Below are positions 7,464 through 14,055 of a stretch of DNA of 41,685 nt, in pieces. The notes under the pieces were generated by a model that was given only the letters and a program-made list of their open reading frames with translations, ran no database searches and was not told the DNA's origin. The stretch's first letter is position 1; each line of letters starts with the position of its first letter. The stretch is from assembly GCF_900215605.1 (NCBI RefSeq), contig NZ_OBEL01000011.1, positions 1-41,685 of the forward strand, written 5' to 3'. This stretch comes from Cohaesibacter gelatinilyticus. Its GTDB lineage: Bacteria > Pseudomonadota > Alphaproteobacteria > Rhizobiales > Cohaesibacteraceae. The position numbers were made by a program, and so were the translations under genes.

Positions 7464-7685
7464 TTATTCGACCTCTTCAAACAGGTTGACTTCAACGTCA
7501 GTGAAGTCGCGGAATGTTGCGGATTTGGGCAGGTTTTCTAGGGCTGCCGTTTCTCCGAAGAGGCCGATTTCAAAGGTTGAGCCGTCATCGCAAGTGATTG
7601 CTAGTGTCCGAGAACCTGAATTATTCAAGTCACACCCAACAAGCTCGACGCTGGTGACGTTGTGTACGTTTGTTGTCATGAGCAT
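7464..7685 (-). CDS. Hypothetical early protein, 73 aa
   Basis: Acidic, mostly beta-strand protein, VTSVELVGCDLNNSGSRTLAI...FTDVEVNLFEEVE. GGAG lies 8 bases before ATG 7685, and an alternative ATG is two codons later. Follows 7691-8068 by 5 bases. No family recognised. Confidence 0.6.
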   Translation of the reverse strand: MLMTTNVHNVTSVELVGCDLNNSGSRTLAITCDDGSTFEIGLFGETAALENLPKSATFRDFTDVEVNLFEEVE

Positions 7686-7690
7686 CTCTC

Positions 7691-8068
7691 TTACTCCGCT
7701 GCTTCTAGGCCTAAATCATGGGCTGTCAGGCGATGTTCTGCGTATGGGTCGCTGTTGCCGCCCATTTCCTTGGCTGCTTTCTCCATGTCTGTCAGAAAGC
7801 GCTCGTCAATTTCGGCTTGCAGGTTGTCTTTCCAGTCGCCAGCCTCGGCCATGCTTCCACAGCCCGTCATGTCAACGGTCACACCAGCCACATCAGCAAT
7901 CACTTCAATGTGCAGGTCATTCAGAACACGCATGAGAGCGATATTCTCTTCTGCTGTGTCTGCCTTGCTGCTGTTGATGTTGTGGACACCATCAAGACCT
8001 TTGCCCTCAAGGGCTTCAAGGATCTTTGCTGCATGATCTTCAACAATCTTTCTGGTGCCGTTTTTCAT
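7691..8068 (-). CDS. Hypothetical protein, first gene of the leftward early operon
   Basis: 125 aa, acidic and mainly helical. It is the first gene transcribed from PL after a roughly 130-nt leader, with GGAG 7 bases before the ATG. Position is where lambdoid phages place early regulators, but no domain is recognisable, so no function is given. Confidence 0.65.
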   Translation of the reverse strand: MKNGTRKIVEDHAAKILEALEGKGLDGVHNINSSKADTAEENIALMRVLNDLHIEVIADVAGVTVDMTGCGSMAEAGDWKDNLQAEIDERFLTDMEKAAKEMGGNSDPYAEHRLTAHDLGLEAAE

Positions 8069-8134
8069 CTTCCATCTCCGCTAAGTATGAGCCTTTTGTG
8101 TTCATGCTCAGGAACCGTTTTCAGTGTCGTATGC

Positions 8135-8155
8135 AAAAATCTGCGCGCCCCGCGC
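8135..8155 (-). terminator. GC hairpin with T run in the PL leader (attenuator candidate)
   Basis: On the minus strand GCGCG-GGG-CGCGC is followed at two bases by TTTTT, an intrinsic-terminator shape, between the PL start and the first gene. It would act as a tL1-like attenuator that early antitermination or coupling must overcome. Confidence 0.45.
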
Positions 8156-8208
8156 TGCGGTCTACATATCAACTCTCCTACTTGGGTTCGTCGTTCGTTG
8201 ATGAAAGT

Positions 8209-8238
8209 ATATTACACATATCGTAATTTATAAGTCAA
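8209..8238 (-). promoter_or_regulatory. PL: leftward early promoter with embedded operator
   Basis: On the minus strand TTGACT (8238-8233), an 18-bp spacer and TAATAT (8214-8209) form a good sigma70 promoter. The CI operator fills the spacer and overlaps the -10 box, so repressor binding would directly exclude polymerase. It drives the operon from 8068 to 106. Confidence 0.75.
8211..8229. promoter_or_regulatory. OL1: repressor operator in PL
   Basis: The minus-strand 19-mer AAATTACGATATGTGTAAT is identical to 9823-9841. Its core ATTAC-N7-GTAAT is an imperfect palindrome. Present once at PL and once at PR, it is the expected target of the CI repressor and/or Cro-like protein. Confidence 0.8.
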
Positions 8239-8250
8239 TCAAAAAATAAC

Positions 8251-8263
8251 AGTAATCGTAATT
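8251..8263. promoter_or_regulatory. OL2: second operator-like site
   Basis: AGTAATCGTAATT shares ATCGTAATT with the OL1 core and lies just upstream of the PL -35. Probably a weaker repressor site for cooperative binding. Confidence 0.5.
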
Positions 8264-8278
8264 TTATTTTTAGACAAA

Positions 8279-8309
8279 GAAAAACCCGCCAAACTGAATC
8301 GGCGGGTTT
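8279..8309 (-). terminator. Intrinsic terminator after the 8316-8555 gene
   Basis: On the minus strand AAACCCGCC pairs with GGCGGGTTT across a 10-nt loop, followed by TTCTTT. It starts 6 bases after the stop codon of the small HTH gene and isolates that gene from PL. Confidence 0.85.
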
Positions 8310-8315
8310 AGTGGA

Positions 8316-8555
8316 TTATTCTGCGGCGATAGCAAGGAGTCGGGAGGCAGCTTCCTTGGAGCCTATATGAACCTCTTCCCGGAAAATCTCACCCAATCGG
8401 TGGGTGTTGGTTCCGAGATGTTGGGCGACGATATTGTATTTGACGCCCTTCATGCGCATTAGATGCGCGGTTACCGCTTCGTCAAAATTAAGCGACTTGC
8501 GCTCGACTTCAACATCATTTAGTTCTACCCCTGTCAACGGGTGGATTATAGCCAT
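8316..8555 (-). CDS. Small HTH-like regulator, own transcription unit
   Basis: 79 aa starting MAIIHPLTGVELNDVEV. The segment DEAVTAHLMRMKGVKYNIVAQHLGTNTHRLGEIFREE looks like a helix-turn-helix. AAAGG lies 8 bases before the chosen ATG at 8555; the frame extends 17 codons further without a ribosome site. It lies between the CI gene and PL with its own terminator, so it may be co-transcribed in the lysogen or have its own promoter. Confidence 0.65.
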   Translation of the reverse strand: MAIIHPLTGVELNDVEVERKSLNFDEAVTAHLMRMKGVKYNIVAQHLGTNTHRLGEIFREEVHIGSKEAASRLLAIAAE

Positions 8556-8666
8556 ATGCTGGCCTTTCTTTTTGAAAAGAGCCAGCGAGGCATTGACGCC
8601 TCCCACAAAATCCGTCAGGATAGTGTGGTGAATTCACGACGCAGCCTAGCTGACTGCTGTTGGTTT

Positions 8667-8706
8667 AAAGCCGGTACATCTAACCATGTACCGGCTTTTA
8701 TTTTGC
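8667..8706 (+). terminator. Strong 13-bp hairpin terminator
   Basis: AAAGCCGGTACAT (8667-8679) pairs perfectly with ATGTACCGGCTTT (8686-8698) across CTAACC, followed by TATTTT on the plus strand. No plus-strand gene lies upstream, so it may end an unannotated plus-strand RNA from the 8300-8660 region. Alternatively it stops leftward read-through from cI with a poorer T tract. Confidence 0.7.
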
Positions 8707-8729
8707 CTGATTCGCAAGTAGACTCCAAG

Positions 8730-8767
8730 AGACTAGATCTGGCTGTGTTTTTGTTCTGTTCTAGTCT
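8730..8767. promoter_or_regulatory. Inverted repeat upstream of the HicB-like gene
   Basis: AGACTAGA (8730-8737) and TCTAGTCT (8760-8767) are exact complements, 22 bases apart, 17 bases before the start codon at 8785. A possible autoregulatory operator; no clear -35/-10 pair is visible. Confidence 0.35.
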
Positions 8768-8784
8768 TAATTAGGAGAAGTCTT

Positions 8785-8997
8785 ATGCTTGAACAAATTC
8801 ACGTTGCCATCCTGAAGGGCGATAAAATGTTTTTTGCGCAATGCCTTGAGGTTGATATAGCCGCACAAGGCAAAACGTCAGAAGAGGCTATGGGCAACCT
8901 AGTGCATGTGTTCCGTTGCGAATTGGCAGAAGCGGGCAAAAACGGTCGCTCGATCATGGATATTGGGCCTGCCCCAGATACTTGGGGCAATTGCTGA
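8785..8997 (+). CDS. Orphan HicB-like protein
   Basis: 70 aa with the HicB/UPF0150 half-RNase-H-like fold: FFAQCLEVDIAAQGKTSEEAMGNLVHVF. HicB proteins neutralise HicA mRNA interferases. No HicA-sized gene lies on either side, and the protein lacks a C-terminal DNA-binding domain. AGGAG lies 7 bases before the ATG. As an orphan in the immunity region it could protect against a host HicA. Confidence 0.75.
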   Translation: MLEQIHVAILKGDKMFFAQCLEVDIAAQGKTSEEAMGNLVHVFRCELAEAGKNGRSIMDIGPAPDTWGNC

Positions 8998-9011
8998 ATT
9001 AGCAAGTGGAA

Positions 9012-9755
9012 TCAAGGCTTGCGATTGATTCCTATCACCTTGGCCAGAACCCGGATCTCATCATCGCAATCATCATGTGTGAAATCTGCAACCTTCAAGG
9101 GCTTCTGGAAATCTGGATGATTGCTTTCCGGGCAAAGTTCCCAGCCATCCGCGCCTTGCCTGATGCGCTTGGCCGTGTTCTCAATCATCTGGCCTTGAAA
9201 TTTGGTGTGCTGGATGATGACCAGTTCGCCTTCCAATATATCCCAAGCCCCGCCATTGATATGGCTCACGCAGTGCAGGGTTGATCCTTCTGGCGCTATC
9301 AGATTCAAGCTATGACCAACCACACGCAAGGCGAATTGCTGGTCTTCCGGGTAGCCTGGTACGGTCACCAGATCGGCAAATTCATTCAGACCTTCGACGC
9401 CTTGATAAAGCTCATCTACTTGTTTCCAGACGCCCGCAGCCACTTCGCCACGGATGGGAATCAGGCTTTTCTTGTTCTGTACAGGTTCCAGCCCAACCAT
9501 CTCAACGACCGCACCGCCAATTTCTTTAATCTGATCAACGGATGCGTTGGGATCGGACAGCATCGATAAAACTTGCATTGGGTCCATTTCCAGAAATTCG
9601 GCAAATGGCATTATTTCATTGCTCTGAAGCTGCCGGTTGCCTTTTGACAATTCTGTCATGCGGGCAGGGGCAACCCCAAGATGCTCAGATAAAGCACCTT
9701 TGGTTTTGCCGAGGCTTTTCAAGCGTTTTCCAATCCAATCTCTCATGGCGGGCAT
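9012..9755 (-). CDS. CI-type repressor (HTH plus S24 peptidase)
   Basis: 247 aa master lysogeny repressor. An N-terminal HTH (about 18-50: KGALSEHLGVAPARMTELSKGNRQ), a linker, then a LexA/CI autocleavage domain: cleavage bond A107-G108 (EVAAGVW), catalytic S149 (VVGHSLN) and K196 (ENTAKRI). It should therefore be inactivated through RecA on DNA damage. It is divergent from the Cro-like gene with operators between them. ATG 9746 is an alternative start (leaderless if GATAAT at 9754-9759 is the -10); ATG 9755 overlaps that box. Confidence 0.92.
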   Translation of the reverse strand: MPAMRDWIGKRLKSLGKTKGALSEHLGVAPARMTELSKGNRQLQSNEIMPFAEFLEMDPMQVLSMLSDPNASVDQIKEIGGAVVEMVGLEPVQNKKSLIPIRGEVAAGVWKQVDELYQGVEGLNEFADLVTVPGYPEDQQFALRVVGHSLNLIAPEGSTLHCVSHINGGAWDILEGELVIIQHTKFQGQMIENTAKRIRQGADGWELCPESNHPDFQKPLKVADFTHDDCDDEIRVLAKVIGINRKP

Positions 9756-9765
9756 TATCGTAATT
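9754..9765. promoter_or_regulatory. OR2: operator-like site at the cI promoter
   Basis: ATTATCGTAATT shares TATCGTAATT with OL1. It overlaps a candidate minus-strand -10 (GATAAT, 9759-9754) with TTACAG 16 bases upstream as -35. If used, transcription starts at about 9746, where ATG begins, so cI mRNA would be leaderless and autoregulated. Confidence 0.5.
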
Positions 9766-9815
9766 GCCTTATTCCCTGTAACTGACGAAAAGCGGAATTT
9801 ATTTTATTTTTTGCC

Positions 9816-9843
9816 TTGATTAAAATTACGATATGTGTAATTT
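9816..9843 (+). promoter_or_regulatory. PR: rightward early promoter
   Basis: TTGATT (9816-9821), a 16-bp spacer and TAATTT (9838-9843). The operator occupies the spacer exactly as in PL. The predicted start is about 9850, immediately before the ATG at 9851, so the first mRNA may be leaderless. Confidence 0.6.
9823..9841. promoter_or_regulatory. OR1: repressor operator in PR
   Basis: AAATTACGATATGTGTAAT, the same 19-mer found inverted at 8211-8229. Its location inside PR defines the switch region between cI and the Cro-like gene. Confidence 0.8.
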
Positions 9844-9850
9844 ATAGACT

Positions 9851-10051
9851 ATGAAAAACGTTCGGAACATTGTTGAACGGTTCGGAGGCTTGTCGGCGAT
9901 GGCCAGAGCCTTGGGCCACAAGCACCCAACGACGATACAGGGATGGCGGGATAAAGACCGCATTCCACACTGGCGATGGGATGAAGTGAAAAAGGCAGCG
10001 CGCCGCAAGAAGATCAAGATTTCCGATCTTTTTGCCGAGCCAGCCGAATAG
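9851..10051 (+). CDS. Cro/YdaS-like regulator
   Basis: 66 aa. VERFGGLSAMARALGHKHPTTIQGWRDKDRIPHWRWDEVKKAARR is a YdaS/Cro-type HTH, with a basic helix and a C-terminal KIKISDLFAEPAE tail. It probably represses PL/PR during lytic growth. There is no Shine-Dalgarno sequence before the ATG and the PR start is predicted beside it, so translation may be leaderless; an internal ATG (M17) has GGAGG upstream but would lose the first helix. Confidence 0.8.
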   Translation: MKNVRNIVERFGGLSAMARALGHKHPTTIQGWRDKDRIPHWRWDEVKKAARRKKIKISDLFAEPAE

Positions 10052-10060
10052 GAGCGCAGC

Positions 10061-10222
10061 ATGAAGAGATTTTTGATTGATGCCCTGATCATCGGCGTCT
10101 GTTTTGCGGCTTTGGCTGTCTATGGCTGGGATGATCTTGGTGACTATCTCTCTGAGCTTGGTGCGCTTCCAGACACGTTTTGCGAAGAGCGCGGCTATGT
10201 CCTCCAAAGCATTGGAGAGTGA
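10061..10222 (+). CDS. Small membrane protein, 53 aa
   Basis: MKRFLIDALIIGVCFAALAV followed by YGWDDLGDYLSEL: one N-terminal transmembrane helix or signal anchor, then an acidic tail containing one cysteine. GGAG precedes the ATG by 6 bases and it follows the Cro-like gene directly. Function unknown. Confidence 0.6.
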   Translation: MKRFLIDALIIGVCFAALAVYGWDDLGDYLSELGALPDTFCEERGYVLQSIGE

Positions 10223-10225
10223 GAG

Positions 10226-10348
10226 ATGGATATCGCATTTCGTGAATTGTTTGTTCTCGTCTGCCAATCCGTTGGCGCTCTGACCCTTGTGGCGGTGGTG
10301 ATCATTCTTGCCCATGCGTTTCAAGTTCATCGCGAACAAAACAAGTAA
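10226..10348 (+). CDS. Small membrane protein, 40 aa
   Basis: MDIAFRELFVLVCQSVGALT, then a hydrophobic helix LVAVVIILAHAF and a basic tail VHREQNK. GGAGAGTGAGAG precedes the ATG and the start is 3 bases after the previous stop. Likely a single-TM early peptide. Confidence 0.5.
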   Translation: MDIAFRELFVLVCQSVGALTLVAVVIILAHAFQVHREQNK

Positions 10349-10358
10349 TTCCTTTTGG

Positions 10359-10579
10359 TTGGTGGGTGGCGGACCATTCTTCGGCCTAACAGGCGGTCAT
10401 GGCTCACCAATCAACACACAGACAGGGTTTACCCTTCGAGGCTTCCTCCTGCTTCGTCGCTGTCTGTGAGGGTCTACCAGGGCGTTTGGTAGACCCGCTT
10501 ATCTCCCGAACTTGCGCGAAAGGGAAAGGCGCAAGCGACTTGGGGGCAGACCACAACACAAGATCTGCCCCCATTTTTT
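10359..10579 (+). ncRNA. Highly structured RNA ending in a terminator (candidate ncRNA or attenuator)
   Basis: The 328 bases between 10348 and 10677 hold no convincing gene but a run of perfect stems: CACAGACAG/CTGTCTGTG (10417-10425 with 10460-10468, enclosing GAGG-CTT-CCTC), GGGTCTACC/GGTAGACCC (10470-10478 with 10488-10496), CTTGCGC/GCGCAAG (10511-10517 with 10529-10535) and the terminator. A weaker TTGGTG/CACCAA closure (10359-10364 with 10405-10410) lies 5'. The order suggests a processed sRNA or a tR1-like attenuator of the rightward operon. No known family recognised. Confidence 0.6.
10541..10579 (+). terminator. Strong intrinsic terminator
   Basis: TGGGGGCAGA (10541-10550) and TCTGCCCCCA (10564-10573) pair perfectly over 10 bp and are followed by TTTTTT. 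It lies between the first three rightward genes and the replication genes, like lambda tR1. Confidence 0.9.
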
Positions 10580-10676
10580 GACCAGCCAGAAAGCCGTTGC
10601 GGCGGTGCTTTCTGACCTGATGAGAATTTAAGACAGGCCGGTCCAAAAGGCATCTTGAAGATTAAGGAATATTTCA

Positions 10677-11105
10677 ATGCGCGTTTTTGAAGAGAAGATA
10701 TATCGCGGCTTGAAAGCGGCCACATTAGACCTTGTTGACGCGTTTGGATTTCTGAAAAGGGCTGCTGCGGCAAGCCGTGTTTCCTTGCAAATGCTAGCGA
10801 CCTATTACAGCCCACACCACCCACAGACCTTCATGCCTATTGATGTGATGATCGATCTGATGCGGAAGTCTGGCGACCTGTCCCCGCTCGAATATATCGC
10901 GGGACTGTTTGAGAAGGAACTGACCGACAAGCCTACAGGCGAAGCAGGATCACACGAAGAACGCACCCGCCAAGCCATCAAGGAAATGGGTGAAGCCATT
11001 GCAGAGATAGCAAAAGGTGAGAGTGAACCAGCCATGCTGAAAGAGCTTGAAGAGGCCCAGCAAGCCATTGCGAACCTGCTGAAGACAAAGAAGGCGGGAG
11101 AGTGA
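10677..11105 (+). CDS. CII-like phage regulatory protein (PF06892-like)
   Basis: 142 aa. AFGFLKRAAAASRVSLQMLATYYSPHHPQTFMPIDVMIDLMRKSG resembles the phage CII/CP76 regulatory family, whose members bind DNA as activators or repressors; the C-terminal half (ERTRQAIKEMGEAIAEIAKGE) is helical and may oligomerise. AAGGA lies 8 bases before the ATG. First gene after the terminator and upstream of the initiator, the CII position in lambdoid order. Confidence 0.65.
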   Translation: MRVFEEKIYRGLKAATLDLVDAFGFLKRAAAASRVSLQMLATYYSPHHPQTFMPIDVMIDLMRKSGDLSPLEYIAGLFEKELTDKPTGEAGSHEERTRQAIKEMGEAIAEIAKGESEPAMLKELEEAQQAIANLLKTKKAGE

Positions 11106-11317
11106 GGGTAAACCACGAAAAGCGCCTGACGCGCAACGCCAAAGGCAACCGCCTCAAACATATGTGCATGGCCGATGGTTGTGAGAAGTGGGGATCTTTC
11201 GGGGTCCAAGTGAATTTCAAATATCGCAAGCCCGGCCTTTGGTTCTGTGGGCAGCATTTGAGAGAATGGAAGGAGATGGAAAGTGAAAGAGAACAGTCAT
11301 CCAAAGCACGTTCTTAG
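11102..11317 (+). CDS. Small putative zinc-binding protein
   Basis: 71 aa starting at GTG that overlaps the previous stop (GTGA). C22, C27, C49 and H52 (MCMADGCEKWG...LWFCGQHLREW) could bind one zinc ion. Basic N-terminus KRLTRNAKGNRLKH. No named family. Confidence 0.6.
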   Translation: MRVNHEKRLTRNAKGNRLKHMCMADGCEKWGSFGVQVNFKYRKPGLWFCGQHLREWKEMESEREQSSKARS

Positions 11318-11552
11318 AGCGCTTGAGCGTCTTAAAAACGGCAACACATTGCGCCGCTCTTACTCCACTTCCGAGGAAGCCCAAATTAGGGGCGGTGGGT
11401 ATCTATACAGCCTTTATCCGGGTGACCGTAAGTTCCCAACTGTTTCAGGCCGCTACATCGTGGAGCATGGCCTTGTGGAATCCAATAAAGATGGCCTGTT
11501 TGGCGATACCCCGCAGACCTTCTCTTTACCTTCTGCGTCTGCCGGAGAGTGA
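11283..11552 (+). CDS. Hypothetical early protein, 89 aa
   Basis: GTG start within the end of the previous gene, after GGAGATGG. Contains RGGGYLYSLYPGDRKFPTVSGR and KDGLFGDTPQTF, with no recognised domain. Coupled to the initiator gene, which starts 2 bases after its stop. Confidence 0.6.
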   Translation: MKENSHPKHVLRALERLKNGNTLRRSYSTSEEAQIRGGGYLYSLYPGDRKFPTVSGRYIVEHGLVESNKDGLFGDTPQTFSLPSASAGE

Positions 11553-11553
11553 G

Positions 11554-12378
11554 ATGACCAAAGGCACCGTCAATATATCCCGCTCCATCTGGTCTGATGT
11601 GGCTTTCAAGAAGCAGCCATTCACTGAACGCGAGGCGTTCATGTGGCTGATCATGGAAGCGTCCTATCTGCCTAGAGAAAAGCGCGTTGGTAGTGTGATT
11701 GTGCAGACCTTGAGAGGGCAATGCGCAACCTCTGTCCGGTTTATGGCTGATGCCTGGAATTGGCCAAAATCCACCGTTTCGAGGTTTTTGAAAAGGCTCG
11801 AAAACCGGGACATGATCGGGACAGACAGCGGGACAGGTGTAACCCTCGTAACTATCAGTAAATACGACGATTATCAGGCTGAGATAAAGGAAAGTGGGAC
11901 ACCCCGTAAATCAAAAGCGGGACAGCAGCGGGACAGTAGCGGGACAAACTATAAGAAGGGTTTAATAAAGGATAATAATATAACCCCCTCTATATCTCCC
12001 CCTGAGAAGCCTAAATCTGATCGCCAATTGTTCGTGGATGCCTTGGTGCCAATGCTTGGGGCAGAGCTGGCAAATGACCTTGCCAAGCATCGCACAAAGC
12101 TGAAAGCGTCTAACACACCACGAGCAGCAAGCGGCCTTATCGGCAAGTTGAGCCAATGCCCGAATCCGGTCTTTGCAGCGAATGAGATGATTTTGCGCGG
12201 CTGGAAAAGTGTCGAGCCTGAATGGCTGGAAAGAGCGCAAGCTACATCGAAGAACGGCGCGAGCTCCATGGCATCGGCAGCAATTGCCAACCACCAAGCC
12301 CGGCAGGAATCCAGCCCGGAGAGTTTCGCTGATATCCCGAACCCCTTTTTGCCTAGACAGGAGGAATTGTACAAATGA
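11554..12378 (+). CDS. Lambda-O-like replication initiator with internal origin
   Basis: 274 aa. The N-terminal winged helix (about 15-110: REAFMWLIMEAS, then RGQCATSVRFMADAWNWPKS, then RFLKRLENRDMI) is the replisome-organiser/O fold that binds origin iterons. The middle (110-150) is low-complexity, encoded by the CGGGACA iterons, and the C-terminal part (about 155-265) may recruit the helicase loader. Start at 11554 follows GGAGAGTGAG and lies at the domain start. The frame is open upstream but overlaps a better gene. As in lambda, the origin lies inside the gene. Confidence 0.78.
   Translation: MTKGTVNISRSIWSDVAFKKQPFTEREAFMWLIMEASYLPREKRVGSVIVQTLRGQCATSVRFMADAWNWPKSTVSRFLKRLENRDMIGTDSGTGVTLVTISKYDDYQAEIKESGTPRKSKAGQQRDSSGTNYKKGLIKDNNITPSISPPEKPKSDRQLFVDALVPMLGAELANDLAKHRTKLKASNTPRAASGLIGKLSQCPNPVFAANEMILRGWKSVEPEWLERAQATSKNGASSMASAAIANHQARQESSPESFADIPNPFLPRQEELYK
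11806..12000. other. Candidate replication origin: CGGGACA iterons plus AT-rich tract
   Basis: CGGGACA starts at 11806, 11817, 11829, 11918, 11929 and 11940, with TGGGACA at 11895. Within each triplet the spacing is 11-12 bp, one helical turn, so bound initiators would face the same side. An AT-rich stretch (about 11947-11995) follows directly and could be the unwinding element. This is the lambda O-gene origin layout. Confidence 0.75.
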
Positions 12379-13103
12379 AAACCATTGGTGAACTAATCCC
12401 CTCCGCCTCCCCTGTCGAGGTGGCAACGGTTGACGCGGAAAGGCAGCAAGAAGTCACACAATGGCTTGCCAGCCGGTCACCCCGCGATATTCCGCAGGTG
12501 ATGCAGCAGATTGCCAGAAAACACGGCGTCACTTTCAAGACTTACCAAAAGCTGGAATATCCTGAAGGCGGCTTTCGTTCGGTCACGATTGGTTGCAGTA
12601 TTGGCGGCAAGATCAAAAATGCCAAAGCGGTGGCGGGTGAGATTGATCTGTTGCTCACGCCAATGGCGGAGGGTGGGAAATCTGCCATTGCCACGATAGA
12701 GGCTTGGCTTGCAGAGCTGAACAGTATTTGCGCCAGACGCAGCGAAGATCAGACAGGCCAGCGCGTCAGTCTTGCCTCTCTTTCCAGCCGATTGCAGGAC
12801 TATCCGGTTGATGTGGTGCGCTATGTGCTGCTTGTCAAATCATGGAAATGGTTTCCCACCTGGCATGACCTCAAGGGCGAAGCAGACGCCATTGTGAGTG
12901 AACGCAAAGAGCTTGCAAGAGCCTTGCGCAATGCCAAGCCCAAACCGCCAAAGAAACGGCAGATGACCAAGGAAGAGCGCATTGCCCATGCTGATGAGGT
13001 GATGAGAGCTTTTCGTGAAGCCAAGGCCGTTAAAAATGACGAAGGACACGAGCAATACCAAGTCCTGACAGAAGACCACAACATTTATGCAAAAGGTGAT
13101 TGA
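12375..13103 (+). CDS. Hypothetical protein downstream of the initiator (helicase-loader position)
   Basis: 242 aa, starting 4 bases before the initiator stop. A central helical region (about 95-180: [16 protein letters not shown], then [24 protein letters not shown]) and a basic linker [16 protein letters not shown]. Its place after the O-like gene is where lambda P and other helicase loaders sit, but there is no Walker motif and no recognised loader domain, so that role is inferred from context only. Confidence 0.6.
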   Translation: MKTIGELIPSASPVEVATVDAERQQEVTQWLASRSPRDIPQVMQQIARKHGVTFKTYQKLEYPEGGFRSVTIGCSIGGKIKNAKAVAGEIDLLLTPMAEGGKSAIATIEAWLAELNSICARRSEDQTGQRVSLASLSSRLQDYPVDVVRYVLLVKSWKWFPTWHDLKGEADAIVSERKELARALRNAKPKPPKKRQMTKEERIAHADEVMRAFREAKAVKNDEGHEQYQVLTEDHNIYAKGD

Positions 13104-13104
13104 G

Positions 13105-13368
13105 ATGAACAGCGGAAGAATTGCAGCAGACCAGATACGTGCATTTGTCGAGCGTATTGAACGATTGGAAGACGAAAAGAAAGCTCTTAGCGACGATATC
13201 AAGGATGTTTTCGCAGAAGCCAAGAGCAATGGCTATGACGTCAAGGTTTTGCGTCAGGTGATCCGCTTGCGCAAGCAGGACAGCAACGAGCGGCAGGAAA
13301 TGGAAGCGCTGCTAGACCTGTATCTGCATGCCCTTGGTATGGCCCCAAGCTTCGAGGATGGCGAATAA
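13105..13368 (+). CDS. GapR-like (DUF2312) DNA-binding protein
   Basis: 87 aa. [54 protein letters not shown] is the DUF2312/GapR fold. GapR of Caulobacter clamps overtwisted DNA ahead of forks and stimulates type II topoisomerases. Here it sits between replication and SSB genes, so it plausibly aids phage fork progress or origin topology. I choose ATG 13105 (AAAGGTG upstream) rather than 13087, because it starts at the conserved region and follows the upstream stop by 1 base. Confidence 0.88.
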   Translation: MNSGRIAADQIRAFVERIERLEDEKKALSDDIKDVFAEAKSNGYDVKVLRQVIRLRKQDSNERQEMEALLDLYLHALGMAPSFEDGE

Positions 13369-13835
13369 TGCTGAATGAATGTCATTTCATAGGAAATTTG
13401 GGGGCTGACCCTGAATCTCGATACACCCAGGCAGGCAAGCAGATTGTCAGTTTTCGCTTGGCAGCTACCGACAAATGGAAAGATCAAGCGTCAGGTGAGC
13501 GCAAGGAAAGCACCGAATGGATTAGCGTTTCCATCTTCTCCGAAGGGCTTTGCAAGGTTGCGATGGACTACCTGCACAAGGGTTCCCAGATCTATATCAA
13601 AGGCAAGTGGCGCACCAGAAAATGGCAGGACCAATCCGGGCAGGATCGTTATTCGACAGAGCTTGTTCTGTCTGGCCGCGATGGGAAGCTTATGATGCTG
13701 GATAGCGGGGAAGGCATGACCGGCGGCGGTCGGCGCACGGCCAGCCCAGATCAAGGCAACCAAGGCGGTGGCTTTGGTGGATCTGGCGGGTTTGGTGGCC
13801 CAAGCAATGACATGGATGACGATTTGCCATTCTGA
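13368..13835 (+). CDS. ssb: Single-stranded DNA-binding protein
   Basis: 155 aa. OB fold in residues 1-110 (LNECHFIGNLGADPESRYTQ, then TEWISVSIFSE and YIKGKWRTRKWQDQSG), a Gly-rich linker, and the acidic tip DMDDDLPF that docks partner proteins. ATG overlaps the upstream stop. Expected to coat ssDNA during phage replication and ERF-driven annealing. Confidence 0.96.
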   Translation: MLNECHFIGNLGADPESRYTQAGKQIVSFRLAATDKWKDQASGERKESTEWISVSIFSEGLCKVAMDYLHKGSQIYIKGKWRTRKWQDQSGQDRYSTELVLSGRDGKLMMLDSGEGMTGGGRRTASPDQGNQGGGFGGSGGFGGPSNDMDDDLPF

Positions 13836-13848
13836 GAGGAGCAAGACC

Positions 13849-14055
13849 ATGGAGAAAAGTGACGGACTATATGCAGAAGACATAGCCAAGTATTGGGAAA
13901 AGCGCGGGTTCTACGTGTGTCCTCGGCTTGTGGTTCGTGCGGAAGATGGCGTCTCGCATACGGCTATTGTGACAGACACGATAAACGGTTTGCCGCGCGG
14001 GTTCAAAAAGGCGGACCTCTACAAGATCAACCGGGACGAGGTGAGGGGCTGGTGA
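13849..14055 (+). CDS. Hypothetical early protein, 68 aa
   Basis: Starts MEKSDGLYAEDIAKYWEKRG, with GAGGAG before the ATG. Mixed alpha/beta, basic C-terminus (FKKADLYKINRDEVRGW). Stop overlaps the next ATG. No family recognised. Confidence 0.6.
   Translation: MEKSDGLYAEDIAKYWEKRGFYVCPRLVVRAEDGVSHTAIVTDTINGLPRGFKKADLYKINRDEVRGW

Noticed and set aside
8026-8226. Plus-strand ORFs over the PL leader
   Set aside because: No initiation signals, and they overlap PL, its operator and the first leftward gene.
10404-10646. 80-aa minus-strand ORF and 60-aa plus-strand ORF in the 10349-10676 gap
   Set aside because: No ribosome site, no neighbours to couple to, and both run through perfect RNA stems and a terminator, which explains the open frames better.
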